The notes under the pieces: model-generated
What the model was told of the DNA's origin: nothing
Databases searched by the model: none
What the model saw: the letters and a program-made list of their open reading frames with translations, nothing else
DNA from: Solanum dulcamara
Lineage: Eukaryota > Streptophyta > Magnoliopsida > Solanales > Solanaceae
Direction: 5' to 3'
DNA: 64,000 nucleotides
Assembly (NCBI RefSeq): GCF_947179165.1
Contig: NC_077248.1
Span: 15,042,256-15,106,255 of the forward strand
Position numbers and translations under genes: made by a program
Shown here: positions 1 through 12,637 of the stretch, piece after piece
How the letters are laid out: each line of letters starts with the position of its first letter
Position numbering within the stretch: position 1 is the stretch's first letter

Positions 1-251
1 TTATGTTTTTGGACATTTACATTCGGAGTGAAAGCCTTGTCGGCTTACGTATTATGTTATCTTATTTTTGACAATTAAGACTCCCCAAGAAATAGCTAAT
101 TTTGGTATATATATAAGTGACCGTTTGAGACAACGCGCTACCCATATAAATTCTATATCGTGTTTAATTATCGATTGACAATAGATAATATGTGTGTATA
201 CGAGTGTCCAATTCGGACACTAGTCACGGCCTACGGGGCTAGGTCGTGACA
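1..251 (+). repeat. 5' LTR, 3'-terminal part only
   Basis: Base 1 aligns without gaps to base 8116 and base 251 to base 8366 of the 3' LTR. Both copies end in GTGACA. Three differences are visible, near 87, 168 and 240. The remaining ~2.68 kb of this LTR lies upstream of the window. Confidence 0.95.
106..116 (+). promoter_or_regulatory. possible TATA box in the LTR
   Basis: A TATATATATAA string lies about 135 bp before the LTR end and is repeated in the 3' LTR at about 8221. It could be the LTR promoter, but in an AT-rich LTR this is weak evidence and no start site can be read from the sequence. Confidence 0.25.
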
Positions 252-255
252 AAAG

Positions 256-267
256 TGGTATCAGAGC
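256..267 (+). other. primer binding site (initiator tRNA-Met type)
   Basis: TGGTATCAGAGC lies four bases after the LTR end. This is the usual plant retrotransposon site complementary to the 3' end of initiator tRNA-Met, used to prime minus-strand cDNA synthesis. Confidence 0.9.
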
Positions 268-454
268 AGTTCATCCTCGGAGTGTCTACAGACCGTGTCT
301 GGTAGAGTCTTGTTTATTGGTGTGTTGTGCACCACATCTATAAACAAGGGGCTACAGGACATTTAGGATGTTATCATTTCTTTTACTTTAAATCGTGCGA
401 TAGAGCTGTATTATCAGGATAATTTCTCCCTAACGTACTATTATATTTACAGCG

Positions 455-1578
455 ATGCCTCCAAGAAAAGCGACAGCTGCCCAAAAGGGAAAGTCAGTAG
501 CAGGAGAGACTAGCCGGACCCCGAGGATTACTAGGGCCCGTGCCCAGTCTATGCCTGAGGTTGTGCTCCAGTCGGCAAGCTCTACTACGCCGCCATATGA
601 GGAGAGAGCAGCAGCAACTGACACTATGGATCGGGGGGTTGCTTCACCGCCAGCTCTAGAGGCTCCAGTACCTGAGCCTACAGCTCCTCAGCCAGGGGCA
701 GAGGATAGGGCTATGAGAGATGCAGTTCAGTTGCTGACCAGAATAGCGACAGGGCAGGCTCGCAGGCATGGGTTAGGGGTTGACTATGCTGATAGACATG
801 ATAGTTTAAGGGCTCGTGATTTCTTGACTTGTAATCCCCAGAGTTCTATGGGTCAAGGCCCGGGGATGACCCACAGGAGTTTATCCGACAGGTGCAGCGT
901 ACGTTGAGGATAATTAAGGCTTCTGAGATAGAGTCTGTTGAGTTAGCTTCCTATCGGCTGCGTGATGTAGCTGTTAATTGGTATGAGTCATGGGAGTTAT
1001 CTAGGGGCGAGGGTGCTCCTCCAGCGGTGTGGGATGAATTTGTGGAGGCCTTCCTTGGCCACTTTCTACCTCCAGAGATGAGACAAGCCAGAGTAGACAG
1101 GTTTTTACAATTGAGGCAGAATGGCAGGAGCATCAGAGATTATAGCCTTGAGTTTGACTCATTGGCGAGACATGCGCCAGCTATTGTAGCTGACATGGCT
1201 GATAGAGTGCATCGGTATGTGATGGGGCTGGATCGTTATTTGATTGATAACTGTATGGCAATGGCTTCTCAGCCAGGTATGGATATTTCTCGGGTACAGG
1301 CATATGCACAGGGGGTAGAAGATCGGCACAGAGGGCGTCAGCCCGATAGAGATCATGATAGAGGCCAGCGTAAAAGAGCTAGATCGGCTAGTTATTCTGG
1401 GGAATTTCAAGGCGGGCAGCCTTAGTAGTACAGTAGATATCCTTCTCAGCCAGCCTGGAGTGCACCCCCACAATTCAAAGGTAGTAGATTCGATAGCACA
1501 GGGTATTCAGGATCCGGTCAGAGCTCCAGGGTTTCAAGTTCACAGATAAACAGGGGTTCGCGTCAGTCGAGACCACCT
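455..1578 (+). pseudogene. gag: gag of the Tekay-type element (frameshifted)
   Basis: This encodes the capsid-like Gag that packages element RNA in cytoplasmic particles. It opens at an ATG (MPPRKATAAQ) about 190 bp after the primer site. The first frame runs to 907. The Gag capsid domain (for example RDVAVNWYESWEL, FLGHFLPPEMRQARVDRFLQ, YSLEFDSLARHAP) then continues in a different frame from about 865. A single frameshift near 830-865 therefore breaks the gene. Two consecutive TAG stops at 1423-1428 follow a sequence ending GGQP, at a spot where the frame otherwise continues into the pol frame; both fit CAG to TAG changes. The CCHC knuckle follows in the next entry. In this family gag and pol are normally one long frame, so the division here is only practical. 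Confidence 0.85.
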
Positions 1579-4500
1579 TTGCCTCGGTGTCCTCGTTGTG
1601 GTAGGTCACATTTTGGAGAATGTCGTTTTTCTACAGGTGCATGCTTTACTTGCGGCCGTCAAGGCCATATTATGAGGGAGTGTCCATTTAGGGGTAATTT
1701 AAGTGGTGCAGCTCAGTCTACTGGGTCAGTTGTTGGCTCATCTTCTTCTGTAGCTATGCGCCCTGTGGGGCAGGGTATTCAGATAACAGCAGGCCATGGT
1801 AGAGGCCGTGGTGGATCTTTCAGTTCTAGCGGTCCTTCGAACCGCATATATGCCTTGGCTAGTAGACAGGACCAGAAGGCGTCGCCAAATGTGGTTACAG
1901 GTATATTATCGATTTTCTCGCAGGATGTATATGCATTGATAGATCCAGGTTCCACCTTATCATATATATCTCCCTTTGTTGCTAGTAGAATCGGAATAAA
2001 ATTTGAATCAATAGAACCATTTGAGATAGCTACACCGGTAGGAGATTCTATTATAGCCAACCAAGTATATAGAGATTGTTCGGTGATTATATATAGTCGA
2101 CACACCAAGGCAGATTTGGTAGAGTTAGCTATGACAGAATTTGATGTTATTATGGGCATGGATTGGCTAGCTTCTTGTTATGCTAATGTTGATTGTAGAG
2201 AAAAAGTAGTTCGATTCCAATTCCCAGGAGAACCAGTCATAGAATGGATGGGCAATACAGCATCACCGAGGGGTAAGTTTATTTCATACCTCAAGGCAAG
2301 GAAAATGGTTAGAAAGGGTTATATTTATCATCTGGTTCGTGTCCATAACTTGGAAGCAGAGGAATCGACTCTTCAGTCAGTTCCGGTAGTTAACGAATTT
2401 ATAGATGTATTCCCAGATGAACTTCCAGGTCTTCCTCCTGAGTGGGAGATAGATTTCAATATAGATATATTGCCAGATACCCAGCCTATATCTATTCCTC
2501 CCTACAGAATGGCACCCGCAGAACTGAAGGAGTTGAAGGAGCAACTGCGAGACCTATTAGAAAAAGGCTTCATTAGGCCCAGTATATCACCTTGGGGAGC
2601 ACCGGTATTATTCGTGAGAAAGAAAGATGGGTCACTACGAATGTGTATTGATTATAGGCAGTTGAACAAGGTGACAATAAAGAATAGATATCCTCTCCCC
2701 AGGATTGATGATTTATTTGACCAATTGCAAGGTGCTAAGTGTTTTTCAAAAATGGACTTGCGGTCAGGCTATCACCAGGTACGGGTAAAGGAGACAGATA
2801 TTCCAAAGACTGCGTTTAGGACCCGATACGGGCATTATGAGTTTCGGGTAATGTCTTTTGGGCTGACCAATGCCCCAGCAGTGTTTATGGATCTTATGAA
2901 CCGAGTGTTCAAGCCATTCCTAGACCTATTCGTGATTGTATTTATTGATGATATTCTGGTCTACTCACGATCGGAAGGGGAGCACGTAGATCATTTGAGG
3001 AAGGTACTTGGGGTGCTCCAGCACCAGAAGTTGTATGCTAAGTTTTCTAAATGTGAATTCTGGTTGACTTCAGTAGCATTCTTGGGGCACATTATTGGAG
3101 CTGATGGTATTCGAGTAGATACACAGAAAATCGAGGCCGTAAAGACTTGGCCTAGACCTACGACACCTACTGAGGTACGTAGTTTTCTTGGGCTAGCAGG
3201 ATATTACAGGAGATTCGTTGAGAAATTTGCTTCAATTTCAGCACCTTTAACAAGGCTAACTCAAAAGGCCGTTAAGTTCCAGTGGACCGATGCCTGTGAA
3301 CAAAGCTTTCAGTTGCTGAAAGACAAGTTGACTACGGCCCCAGTTCTAACCCTTCCTGAAGGACCAGATGGCTATGTTATTTATTGTGATGCTTCTGGTG
3401 TTGGGTTAGGTTGTGTATTGATGCAACATGGTAGAGTCATAGCTTATGCCTCCCGATAGTTAAGGAAGCACGAAAGAAATTATCCAACTCATAATCTGGA
3501 ATTAGCAGCAGTAATTCATGATTTGAAACTATGGAGGCATTATTTATATGGTGTACATATTGATATCTATACGGACCACAAAAGTCTCCAATACATCTTT
3601 AAACAGAAGGACCTGAATTTGCGACAGAGAAGGTGGCTAGAGTTGCTGAAAGATTATGATGTTAATATTTTATACCACCCAGGGAAAGCAAATGTTGTAG
3701 CAGATGCACTTAGCCGTAAATCCATGGGTAGCCTGGCAGATGTACAACCAGAATGAGAAAAGATAGTCCGTGATATTTGCCAGTTAGCTAACCTTGGAGT
3801 CCGTTTGGCTGATTCTAGTGATGGTAGAGTTTTTATTTGAGGAGTTGCTGAATCCTCTATCATAGAAGCGGTAAAGCAACGCCAGTATGAAGACCCTATT
3901 CTGGCACAGTACCGGGATGAAACCCTTTAAAAGGAAAGGACCCCATTCGAGGTCACACCTGACGGAGTGCTAAGATATAGAGGCAGATTATGCGTACCTG
4001 AGATTATAGGGCTACGACAACAGGTTTTGGGAGAGGCACACTATGCTCGGTATTTTGTGCATCCAGGGTCGACAAAGATGTATCATGACCTTAGATGTTT
4101 ATATTGGTGGAATGGCATGAAGAAGGATATAGCAAAGTTTGTAGCCCAGTGCCCAAACTGCCAACAAGTTAAAATTGAGCATCAGAAGCCTGGCGGACTA
4201 TTATAAGAGATGGAAATCCCGACTTGGAAGTGGGAAGCAATTAATATGGATTTTATTACAGGCTTACCTCGCACTCCACGGAAGTATGATTCCATATGGG
4301 TGATTGTAGATAGACTGACAAAATCAGCCCACTTTCTTCCGGTTAGAACTACATATCCAGCGGAGGACTATGCAAGGTTATATATCAAAGAGATAGTAAG
4401 ACTTCATGGGATTCCCATATCTATTATCTCAGACAGAGGGGCTCAGTTTACAGCTAGCTTCTGGAGATCATTTCAGAAGGGATTGGGAACACAAATAAAT

Positions 4501-5328
4501 CTTAGTACAGAATTTCACCCTCAGACTGATGGGCAGGCTGAACGCACTATTCAGACGCTAGAAGATATGTTACGGGTCTGTATTATTGACTTTAGAGGTA
4601 GTTGGGATGACCATCTGCCACTTATTGAGTTTGCCTATAATAACAGCTATCATTTTAGCATTCAGATGGCACCGTATGAGGCTTTATATGGCAGGAAGTG
4701 CAGGTCACCTATTGGTTGGTTTGATGTTGGTGAGGCTAAGTTAATTGGACCCGATATGATTCAACAAGCTGTTGATAAAGTGAAGCTTATTCGAAAAAGG
4801 TTATTAGCAGCCCAGAGTCGACAGAAATCATATGCAGACAATCGACGTCGACCCTTAGAGTTTCAGGTTAGTGATTGGGTGTTTTTGAAGGTGTCACCCA
4901 TGAAGGGGGTAATGAGATTCGGTAAGAAATGAAAGCTTAGCCCGCGCTACATTGGCCCTTATCAGGTTACTCGTAGAATAGGCAAGGTTGCATATGAGTT
5001 GGACCTACCATCTGATTTAGAAGCAGTGCACCCTGTTTTTCACGTGTCGATGCTTCGCAAATGCATTGGTGATCCTTCTAAGGTATTCCCCATGGGTGAT
5101 ATCCAGGTGACGGAGGAGCTTTCTTACGAGGAAAACCCTATAGCTATACTTGATCGCCAAGTCAGAAGGTTACGTACTAAGGATGTGGCTTCCGTCAAAG
5201 TATTGTGGCGAAATAACAATAGAGAAGAGATGACCTGGGAAGACGACGAAGAGATGAAGGATAAGTATCCTCACTTGTTTTCTACGCCTACAGGTAATCT
5301 AAACCTCTCGATTAATTATATTGATTGA
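1579..5328 (+). pseudogene. pol: pol polyprotein: zinc knuckle, protease, RT, RNase H, integrase, chromodomain
   Basis: The frame opens with a CCHC knuckle ([14 protein letters not shown], 1642-1683). The protease active site reads DPGS at 1942, a variant of the common DSGA/DTGA. The RT catalytic motif is FIDD at 2941-2952. RNase H has its first Asp at 3388, a TDHKSL motif and a terminal ADALSRK. Integrase has an HHCC zinc module (4039-4161) and the catalytic triad D4249, D4432, E4540, the last two separated by 35 residues. The chromodomain (about 5116-5280, with VKVLWRN and EEMTWE) is thought to guide integration to heterochromatin. In-frame stops at 3457, 3754, 3838, 3928, 4204 and 4930 break it; several fit CAG, CAA, CGA or TGG turned into stop. 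The final stop at 5326 looks natural. It cannot make a full polyprotein. Confidence 0.92.
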
Positions 5329-5425
5329 CATATGAAACTATTTGTTGTTGCAAAAAAAAGACTATTCCCCCAAATTTCTTATAAGACTTTATGAGGCGGG
5401 TTTAACATTCGAGGACGAATGTTCT

Positions 5426-5439
5426 AAAGGGGGGAAGAA
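5426..5439 (+). other. polypurine tract
   Basis: AAAGGGGGGAAGAA sits directly before the TG that opens the 3' LTR. This is the expected primer for plus-strand cDNA synthesis. Confidence 0.9.
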
Positions 5440-8366
5440 TGTTACATTCCGTATTTTTGCATTTTGGATTATTCGTAAGCTAACGATTATAAATTCAAGG
5501 ACTTTTAATTTTGAATTTTAAAAGGACATGATTTGTTGTAGATGCCAAGTTATATGAATAATTTATGTGTAGTAAAATACATCTCAAGAAGGACCCTTAA
5601 GCCAAATCAAAATAGAAGTCATCAAATATGTTTTTCTTAAAGTTACGTTTCGGGTAAGCTGACTTCGGGAGGCCATAACCTCTTTATAATTTGAGAATTT
5701 GGGAAAACTCTCAACATGAAAGTTGTAGATAATTGAAATATCTTTCCAACCATAGGTCGTGGGACGAAATGTGATATCGGAGTAATAAGATATAGACGTT
5801 TTAAGTCTGACAAGCCAAACTAAATAGTGAATTCGGCCCAACCCAATTCTAATTCGGGTCAGGCCCAATACCCACGAAATTAATCTAAATTCTATGTCTT
5901 CCTTCATAGTTTAGACTAAGAAAAATCCAGAAAAATTTCTAGAGAGAGAGAGAGGGGAAGTTCTTGAGAGAAAAACCAAATCCGACCAAAATTTGAGTCC
6001 CAAAATCCGAAGCTCATGAAGAGAAAATTGTTGTACGTCGCGTTGGCTTCAATTTGAGCTAGAAATCAGCCAATAAGGAGAAGATTTTATGTGGTGCTGC
6101 AAATTTAAGGTAATATTAAAGTCTCCTTTTCATTGTTAACAAGTTTAGTTAGAGTTTTAACGGATTAGAATGGAGAAAATAGTATTATAAACTAGTTTGG
6201 TGATTTGTTGAGAGTTATGGGTTAAGGGGTTGTTTTAGGTAGATTAAATAGATGGAATTATCTTAGTGATGATGTATAATAATGGTTGATATTGTTTTGA
6301 TGTTGTTGATGAGTTGTTGTTCTTGAATTTGGAGGAAAAAGGTGTATGAAGATTGTGAATGTTCAAACCCGTTTTTAGAATTGAGTAGCTGGTAGTAATT
6401 CTGGAATATCTCATTGTGTAGACCTTAGATTTTAGATATTAAACATGTTTTGGAAAGATAATACACGTACCTACAACTCTTATGTTTATGTCTTAGTCTA
6501 TATCTGCTTTTATTATATCAAAAACTGAGCATGAATCATAAGACAAAATCTGTCCAGATTCTGGATTAAAAAATCCTTCATGTATAGCTGTTCGTATTTT
6601 GATGATATCTCTTTATAGAAAATGACTTTTGAGTTGATTTCTTTTGCATTGGAAACTTAAGACAGAGATATAAATGTTTCATGAAGGTCATAAAGTCCAG
6701 TTTTGCCGTTTTTATTTTTCAAAATTTAGATACAACGTGAGGTACTTGACTTTCCGAATTTACTGCTTTGGTAACATGAGTCGGGTGGAAATATTCTAGG
6801 CTTTTTGTCAATAATAAATCTTATTTTGTGCCAATATTTTGGATTGTTGATGTTGATTGATGATTATATGGCTGGTTTGAAAGTGGGAAAAGTGAGCGGT
6901 ATAGGGGAGGTGCTGTCCAATTTTTTTTAGAAATAACCTACTAACGATAGACTACGTTTTATTCTTGTCCATAGCTTAACCATAGTGCTTAACGTTTTAA
7001 TATACGTTGAGACAATATTGGACAACATATACGTATAAACGCTAAAGGTATGTAAAGTTAACATTTTCTTCTTTTGGCATGATCCATATGAAACGAACGA
7101 ATGATGTATGCTTAAATTCCAAAGAAACTCTTATTCGTAGATATACTCGGATGGCTACCGTTCTTGATTTTCAAAATTTATATTGTTATGTCTTGACTCA
7201 TGTGTATGATTCCAGCCATTCTAGTTGGTATAACTCATGTTGTGGTATAATTCATATTTTAGTATAATCCATAATTGATGTGATTCATAATGACTATTGT
7301 CTTGGGTTTCAAATGATGGACTATTTTGCTTATTCTATTAAGTCTCCGATAATGATCAAATTTCACAAGGTTGCTAATGATACCTTATTCGTGCATATTG
7401 TTATGGTATTATTCACCGAGTCCTACGATAGGCCGGGTATGTTATCATGTATGAATTCCACTACATTATTCACCGAGTCCCTTACTAGAGGGCCGGGTAC
7501 GTGATATGATAATATGATATTATAATGATATGACGATATGATTATGGCACCGAGTCCCATAATGGGCCGGGTACGGTATCAGTGTACACTACTCTATTCA
7601 CCGAGTCCCTTGCTAGAGGGTTGGGTATGGTATATATATACATATGACGATATATTGATATAATTGTGACACCGAGTCCCATAACGTGCCAAGTACGATA
7701 TATGATGATGATATGCATGTCTTTATTTTATAAGACACAGGTGCAGTGATTTATTGATTATGATACTTGACTCCTGAATCTTTATTTCAGATGTGATCTC
7801 CTTTACGATATTTTATGTTTTATATACTCGGTACATATTTCGTACTGACCCCCTTCTTCGGGGGGCTGCGTTTCGTGCCCGCAGGTACAGATACTCATTT
7901 TGGAGAGCCGCCACCTTAGGATTCTACTCAACGGGTTGAAGTGCTCCATTGTCTCGGAGCCTAAACGTTTGGTACTAATCCTTATAATGTATATATTTGT
8001 GTATTTAGGGGTACGACGGGGCCCTGTCCCGTCATATGCTATTGTTAATCATCTTAGAGGTCTGTAGACATATGAGTGGGTTGTATGTAGATGTTGTCTG
8101 ATGTACTAGTATGGCTTATGTTTTTGGACATTTACATTCGGAGTGAAAGCCTTGTCGGCTTACGTATTATGTTATCTTATTTTTGACAATTAAGACTCCT
8201 CAAGAAATAGCTAATTTTGGTATATATATAAGTGACCGTTTGAGACAACGCGCTACCCATATAAATTCTATATCGTGTTTAATTGTCGATTGACAATAGA
8301 TAATATGTGTGTATACGAGTGTCCAATTCGGACACTAGTCACGGCCTACGGGGCTAGGTTGTGACA
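5440..8366 (+). repeat. 3' LTR (2927 bp)
   Basis: It starts TGTTACATTC after the polypurine tract and ends GTGACA, matching the end of the 5' LTR. It has no credible gene; short frames inside it (for example 7079-7504) are chance openings. It contains a small tandem array near 7410-7695 and a TATA-like run near 8221. Confidence 0.92.
7410..7695 (+). repeat. tandem motif array inside the 3' LTR
   Basis: Five diverged copies of a unit with CACCGAGTCC followed 8-12 bases later by GGGCCGGGTAC or a variant begin near 7414, 7472, 7543, 7592 and 7671. Spacing is uneven (about 50-80 bp) with AT-rich, ATATGAT-like filler between them. Confidence 0.75.
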
Positions 8367-9941
8367 CCTAAATACTTCTAAACCTATTATTTTCACTCAT
8401 TAACTCCCAAAAACTTTAAGACTTCTCTCCCAATGTTCTCTCAAGAGATCTTCATCTTCTTCAAGGTTAGTTAGGGTTTCTCCAAGAAACAAGTCTCGTT
8501 CTCTCAATTTCAAGGTCAATTCACCAAGGTATGTATGGATTCATCCATGGTCCTTTCCATCCATGGAGTCCAAGGTTCTTCTCCAATTTATTCTTATGAT
8601 TTTCAATTCAAAAGCCCTAATTTCAATGACTATGCATTGGGTTTTCTTACTTATGATAAATTCTATGATATTTAATTAAATTATCTATCTAATTGATGTT
8701 ATTTTCATTAATTGTGTATTGGTTAATAAGAATAGTATGACCATGCATGTTTTCAATCCAACTCTCATAGTTTTCAATCAAATTGCCTATGTAAACAAGT
8801 CTTACCCTAATTTCATGTATGAACTATGATTACGGATTTCAATTATGTTCAAGAGGTGAATTTCATGTAAGATATGGAACGAGGTGACTTAGGATCCTTA
8901 ATTGGTGACCTAGGGACCTAATGATATGAATTATGTAAGTATGATTTGTAATGTTGAAAGGCTATAACTCACATTGCAATTATGATATGAAAATGAGTTA
9001 CTCTATAAGTTTTAAACCTATGAACAAGTTTATGATATATGTTTAAGTATGATCACTATGATATTTATTTCCGTAGGATTTGACTTAGCATCGAATTAGG
9101 CGTTAGGTGGGGGCTTGACCTACGGGGTCCTTACATAAAATCTCTAGTCTCATAACATGTGCCACCATATGATTTGCATTTATGACCTAGCTAGTGGATT
9201 CACATATAGTACATGTTCATAACACCCACCTAGCGGGGTAGAGTCTACCTCGGCAAGTAGATTCTGCTTTCTTCCATTGTAGGGGAGACATCGAGATTTC
9301 ATGTTATAGCTCACATGGTCTTATTTTTTAGTTATGGTTCTATCCCACATATTTATATTCTCTTTATGTACTTTCATGGTCTCAACTATGTCTTTAATTC
9401 TTTGATTATTATGGTTCTATCATGACTTTACTTATCCTATTTATATCATATATGTATTTGATCATCGTATATTATATTTTATATTGCATGGCATTTCCAC
9501 ATACTTAGTACATTCAAATATACTAATGCATATTTATTGCCTACATTATCTCATAATGTAGGGATCAAGGTTCATATTCCTTCCACGTGTGGCTAGTAGA
9601 GTTCCTATCGAGTGAAGTTATGGTGAGTCCTTATCTATCGAGGGAGAATTATGAGTTTATTTCATTCCAAAGACTTTTGTAATATTCATGTTGAGGGTGA
9701 CCTAGGGACATGTCTTATTCCCTGCCCATCTTAAATAGTAAAGGCAATATTGGACAAATGATATAGAGTCTATGTAGTCGATTTTGTACCCCTCATTATG
9801 ATTCATCTTTTAGACTCTTTCCTATCTTATTTCCGCTTTACTTTACCTTACGTATGCTTACGATATGTCAAGAGGCTTATTTGGTTCTATTCAGAGTTTT
9901 GATCATCGTGTCACGTATAGAGCCTAGTCCGAATCGTGACA
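8367..9941 (+). repeat. LTR remnant, plus strand (host site of the first element)
   Basis: No coding frame is visible. A pyrimidine-rich leader (8430-8530) leads to a splice-like AAGGTATG, and the stretch ends GAATCGTGACA, the same terminal style as the Tekay-type LTR above. I read it as the 3' part of another chromovirus LTR into which the first element inserted. Its upstream part would lie beyond the window. Confidence 0.55.
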
Positions 9942-12637
9942 CTTACCCTTTATCATACTAAGTCTTTCCCAAGCCTATCCCTATGACACCCTAAGGCTTC
10001 ACAAGCCTATACTTTATGCCACCCTACTTCAGATGTGTCAACTTCCAAGGCACTATTCCTTAGCTAACTTGATGAACCATATGTAAATCTCGTACTTAGC
10101 CACCTTTACTCAACAACTCCAGCAATCTGATAAAACTGAGGCTACCTTGATAGACACAAACAATTTCAAATAATGAATATAAGAAACTCCTCCTCACGAC
10201 CTGACTAGACCACCACATAGAGTATTCCCAAACAATAATGACAATTCATACTTGTTTCAAACACCCTTTTTAAATAACATGGACAATTTAAGGATACTTA
10301 AATATAATATATAGTGTTTAACATGAAAATCCCAATCTACACAAGAATTATTCTAGCATTTAAACTCAACAATCGGTCACTCATAGACCAACATGATCAA
10401 CACATCACAAGGAACAACCCAATTCACTCAAGGAACCAATACACAGGAGAACAATCAAACAAGTACCAAGCATGGTACCCGAGCCAACCATATAGTAATC
10501 TATACTAGGTGTGGTATTTGAGTCAACCGATAATGAAACATGTACCAGGCGTGGTATTCGAGTCAACTAATAGTATTTTGTACCAGACGTGGTGCCTGAG
10601 CCAATGAATAATATCCCTGTCACGCTCTGAGAGGGTATCCTAGGTGTGGCTGGCACTCGAAGACCATTGTTGGCCCCAAGTGAACTACTTGGTCCATGCA
10701 CTTATTCAAGCTTCAACAAAATACTTAAAATACATAAAATAAGCACTTAGGTGGGCTATCAAATCAACACTCAAGGAAAGAGCAGTTTAAATAAACAATC
10801 TTAAAATACCCACTCGCAATCATAAGTAAAGGTTTTCTCAACACAGATTCAAAGAGAGAACAAATCCAATCTACTCCATCTAAGTATGCAAAGCCTCTAT
10901 CACTTTCAAGAAGGTATCAAAACAAGCCCACGACTATCTCAAAAAAAGAAAAGAAATAATACTCATAAAATTAAATGAATAAACATGATCCCTTTCGGAA
11001 GCAAGGAGTCTCACCACTATCCGAAAGGAAATAGATCTTTAACGGAGCATATGTTGATGATCTCTAGCACCTGTATCTGCGTTATCAAAATGATGCTGGC
11101 CAAAAGATGTCAGTACATGGAATGTACGAGTATATAAAATAGCTGAAAGGAGAAACTATCAACAATACTCACCTCAATCTCATCAAGGAACTCAAAGGAC
11201 TCAACTCAAAAGATATGCAAGTTAGAATTTAGAAAATGTTTTTTTTAAATCGACTCAATCATCTATGATCTCAATCAAACAATCCTATCATGTACGATGA
11301 GAGTTTCTCTAATCGGCAACCATCACCTATGAGCTGGTGATGTACAACGAAGCGGTGTCGTTGCCACACCTATCTAATATTTTGCCAAGGTAAGGGACGA
11401 ATCACTATCATTGGATCCACCATCAATCAAAGTCCATCATTTTGGGACTTAAGAGGTTTAACCCTCCATCCTACACTGGCTACGTAGTTCATGGAATTTG
11501 AGTTGTAACTATACTCTTACCCAATTCGATACTCAATACTCCTCCCAAGACTCAATATGCTCATAAGACTCAAATAAAATCAGTTCAATCTTAGTCATTC
11601 GACAAATCTCATTTGGACTCTTATCAACTCATCGATTCTATCACAATCAAACCTCTCAATCAATCATACTATATAATCAATCACAATCACAACTTTCAAG
11701 AGTAGTTTAGATATGCTTGTATGCCATTATTTAATTTTATTTAATTATTTCAGTTCAATTTTTGAATATACAAAGGACCTTCTAGTTTCATTAAGGTGAC
11801 ATTCATGTTCAATACCATTCACATTCAAGATATTCACAGTTCACAATTCTAGACTCAATCATTACATATGGACATTCAAATAGTGGTAAATTTCTAGTTA
11901 GGATTCATGTAGAAAAGGTCAAATCATTTATTCCAGGTGTTATAGTCATAAAACAATAATCAATATCATATTATGCAAGAATATGCTAAGGTTTAAGGAA
12001 AACTTTCAAGAAGTTACTCATGGAAAACCCAGTTCAACTCAATTCAACACGTCAACTAATTAGGACACACGGAAGAACTCAAATCCATCTTTTAATTAAC
12101 CTTACATACCTGGAATGAAGATTATCTAAGCGAAAATCAAAGACTTGGCTTAAAATTCTTGAACCCTAGTTTCTCCTCTTCTCTTCAATCCTTGCTCTCA
12201 AAAGTTTTGGGTGTTTAATGAGAGAAAAATCCCTTTAGAACTGATAAGAGATGGATTTTGGTCCCAAAATGTCGTGGGTTGGGTATAGGAGCGGTGGAGA
12301 AAAAACCATAATTCCCCTCACTAAAACTGAAATCATAAGAAAAGAAATACACATAAATCGCGTTTGATGAATGCATTTTATGAAGAAAGGATAAAAATAA
12401 ACTATGTTGGGGCAAGTCCATGACGCGGAAATGTCGCGTACTCTTCTTTTAAGTAATATTTTCATGAAAAAATTATCTTTTGATCTGATTGGCCTAAAAT
12501 TTAATCGAGACCACTTTCCCACATGATTTTTCTCCTGATCGATATTTCAGCCTCGAATTGGCCAAAAAAATTAGGAAAGATACGTTATGTGAGCGCGCAA
12601 TCCTCCAAGGATATTTAGATAATTTTCAAGTATAACA
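9942..12637 (-). repeat. LTR-like remnant, minus strand
   Basis: Read on the minus strand, 11.15-11.05 kb has a GTACATTCC-GTACTGAC-CAGGTGCTAG layout that parallels 7830-7900 of the first element's LTR. The right edge ends TATAACA at 12637, a plausible LTR terminus (TGTTATA on the minus strand). A small motif array lies at 10475-10620. Frames at 10314-10508 and 12215-12522 have no recognisable domain. The left boundary is uncertain. Confidence 0.5.
10475..10620 (-). repeat. short tandem array with GGTAC cores
   Basis: Three to four copies of a ~45-bp unit occur, containing on the plus strand GTACCAGGCGTGGTATTCG or variants followed by AGTCAAC. A further diverged copy lies at 12646-12680, beyond the LTR-like edge at 12637. 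Confidence 0.7.

Larger units (their letters stand above)
1..8366 (+). mobile_element. Ty3/gypsy chromovirus (Tekay/Del type), 5' end outside window
   Basis: The order is LTR end, primer binding site, gag, protease, RT, RNase H, integrase, chromodomain, polypurine tract and 3' LTR, which is the plant chromovirus order. The C-terminal chromodomain and the very long LTR (2927 bp) point to the Tekay/Del lineage (inference from family knowledge). The 5' LTR is cut by the window start, so the whole element should be about 11 kb. The visible 251 bp of 5' LTR differ from the matching end of the 3' LTR at 3 positions, all transitions, which suggests a fairly recent insertion. The coding region is nevertheless dead, with one frameshift and eight premature stops. 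The 3' flank is another LTR remnant, so this is a nested insertion. Confidence 0.93.

Noticed and set aside
951..2159. Minus-strand ORFs opposite gag and protease
   Set aside because: Shadow frames of the plus-strand gag-pol, without any known domain.
7079..7504. Two small ORFs (62 and 74 codons)
   Set aside because: They lie inside the 3' LTR, have no domain, and one crosses the tandem array.
7414..7700. Regularly spaced repeats as a CRISPR-like array, and CACCGAGTC resembling a guide-RNA scaffold tail
   Set aside because: Spacing is uneven, units are diverged, the context is a plant LTR, and the match is only nine bases.
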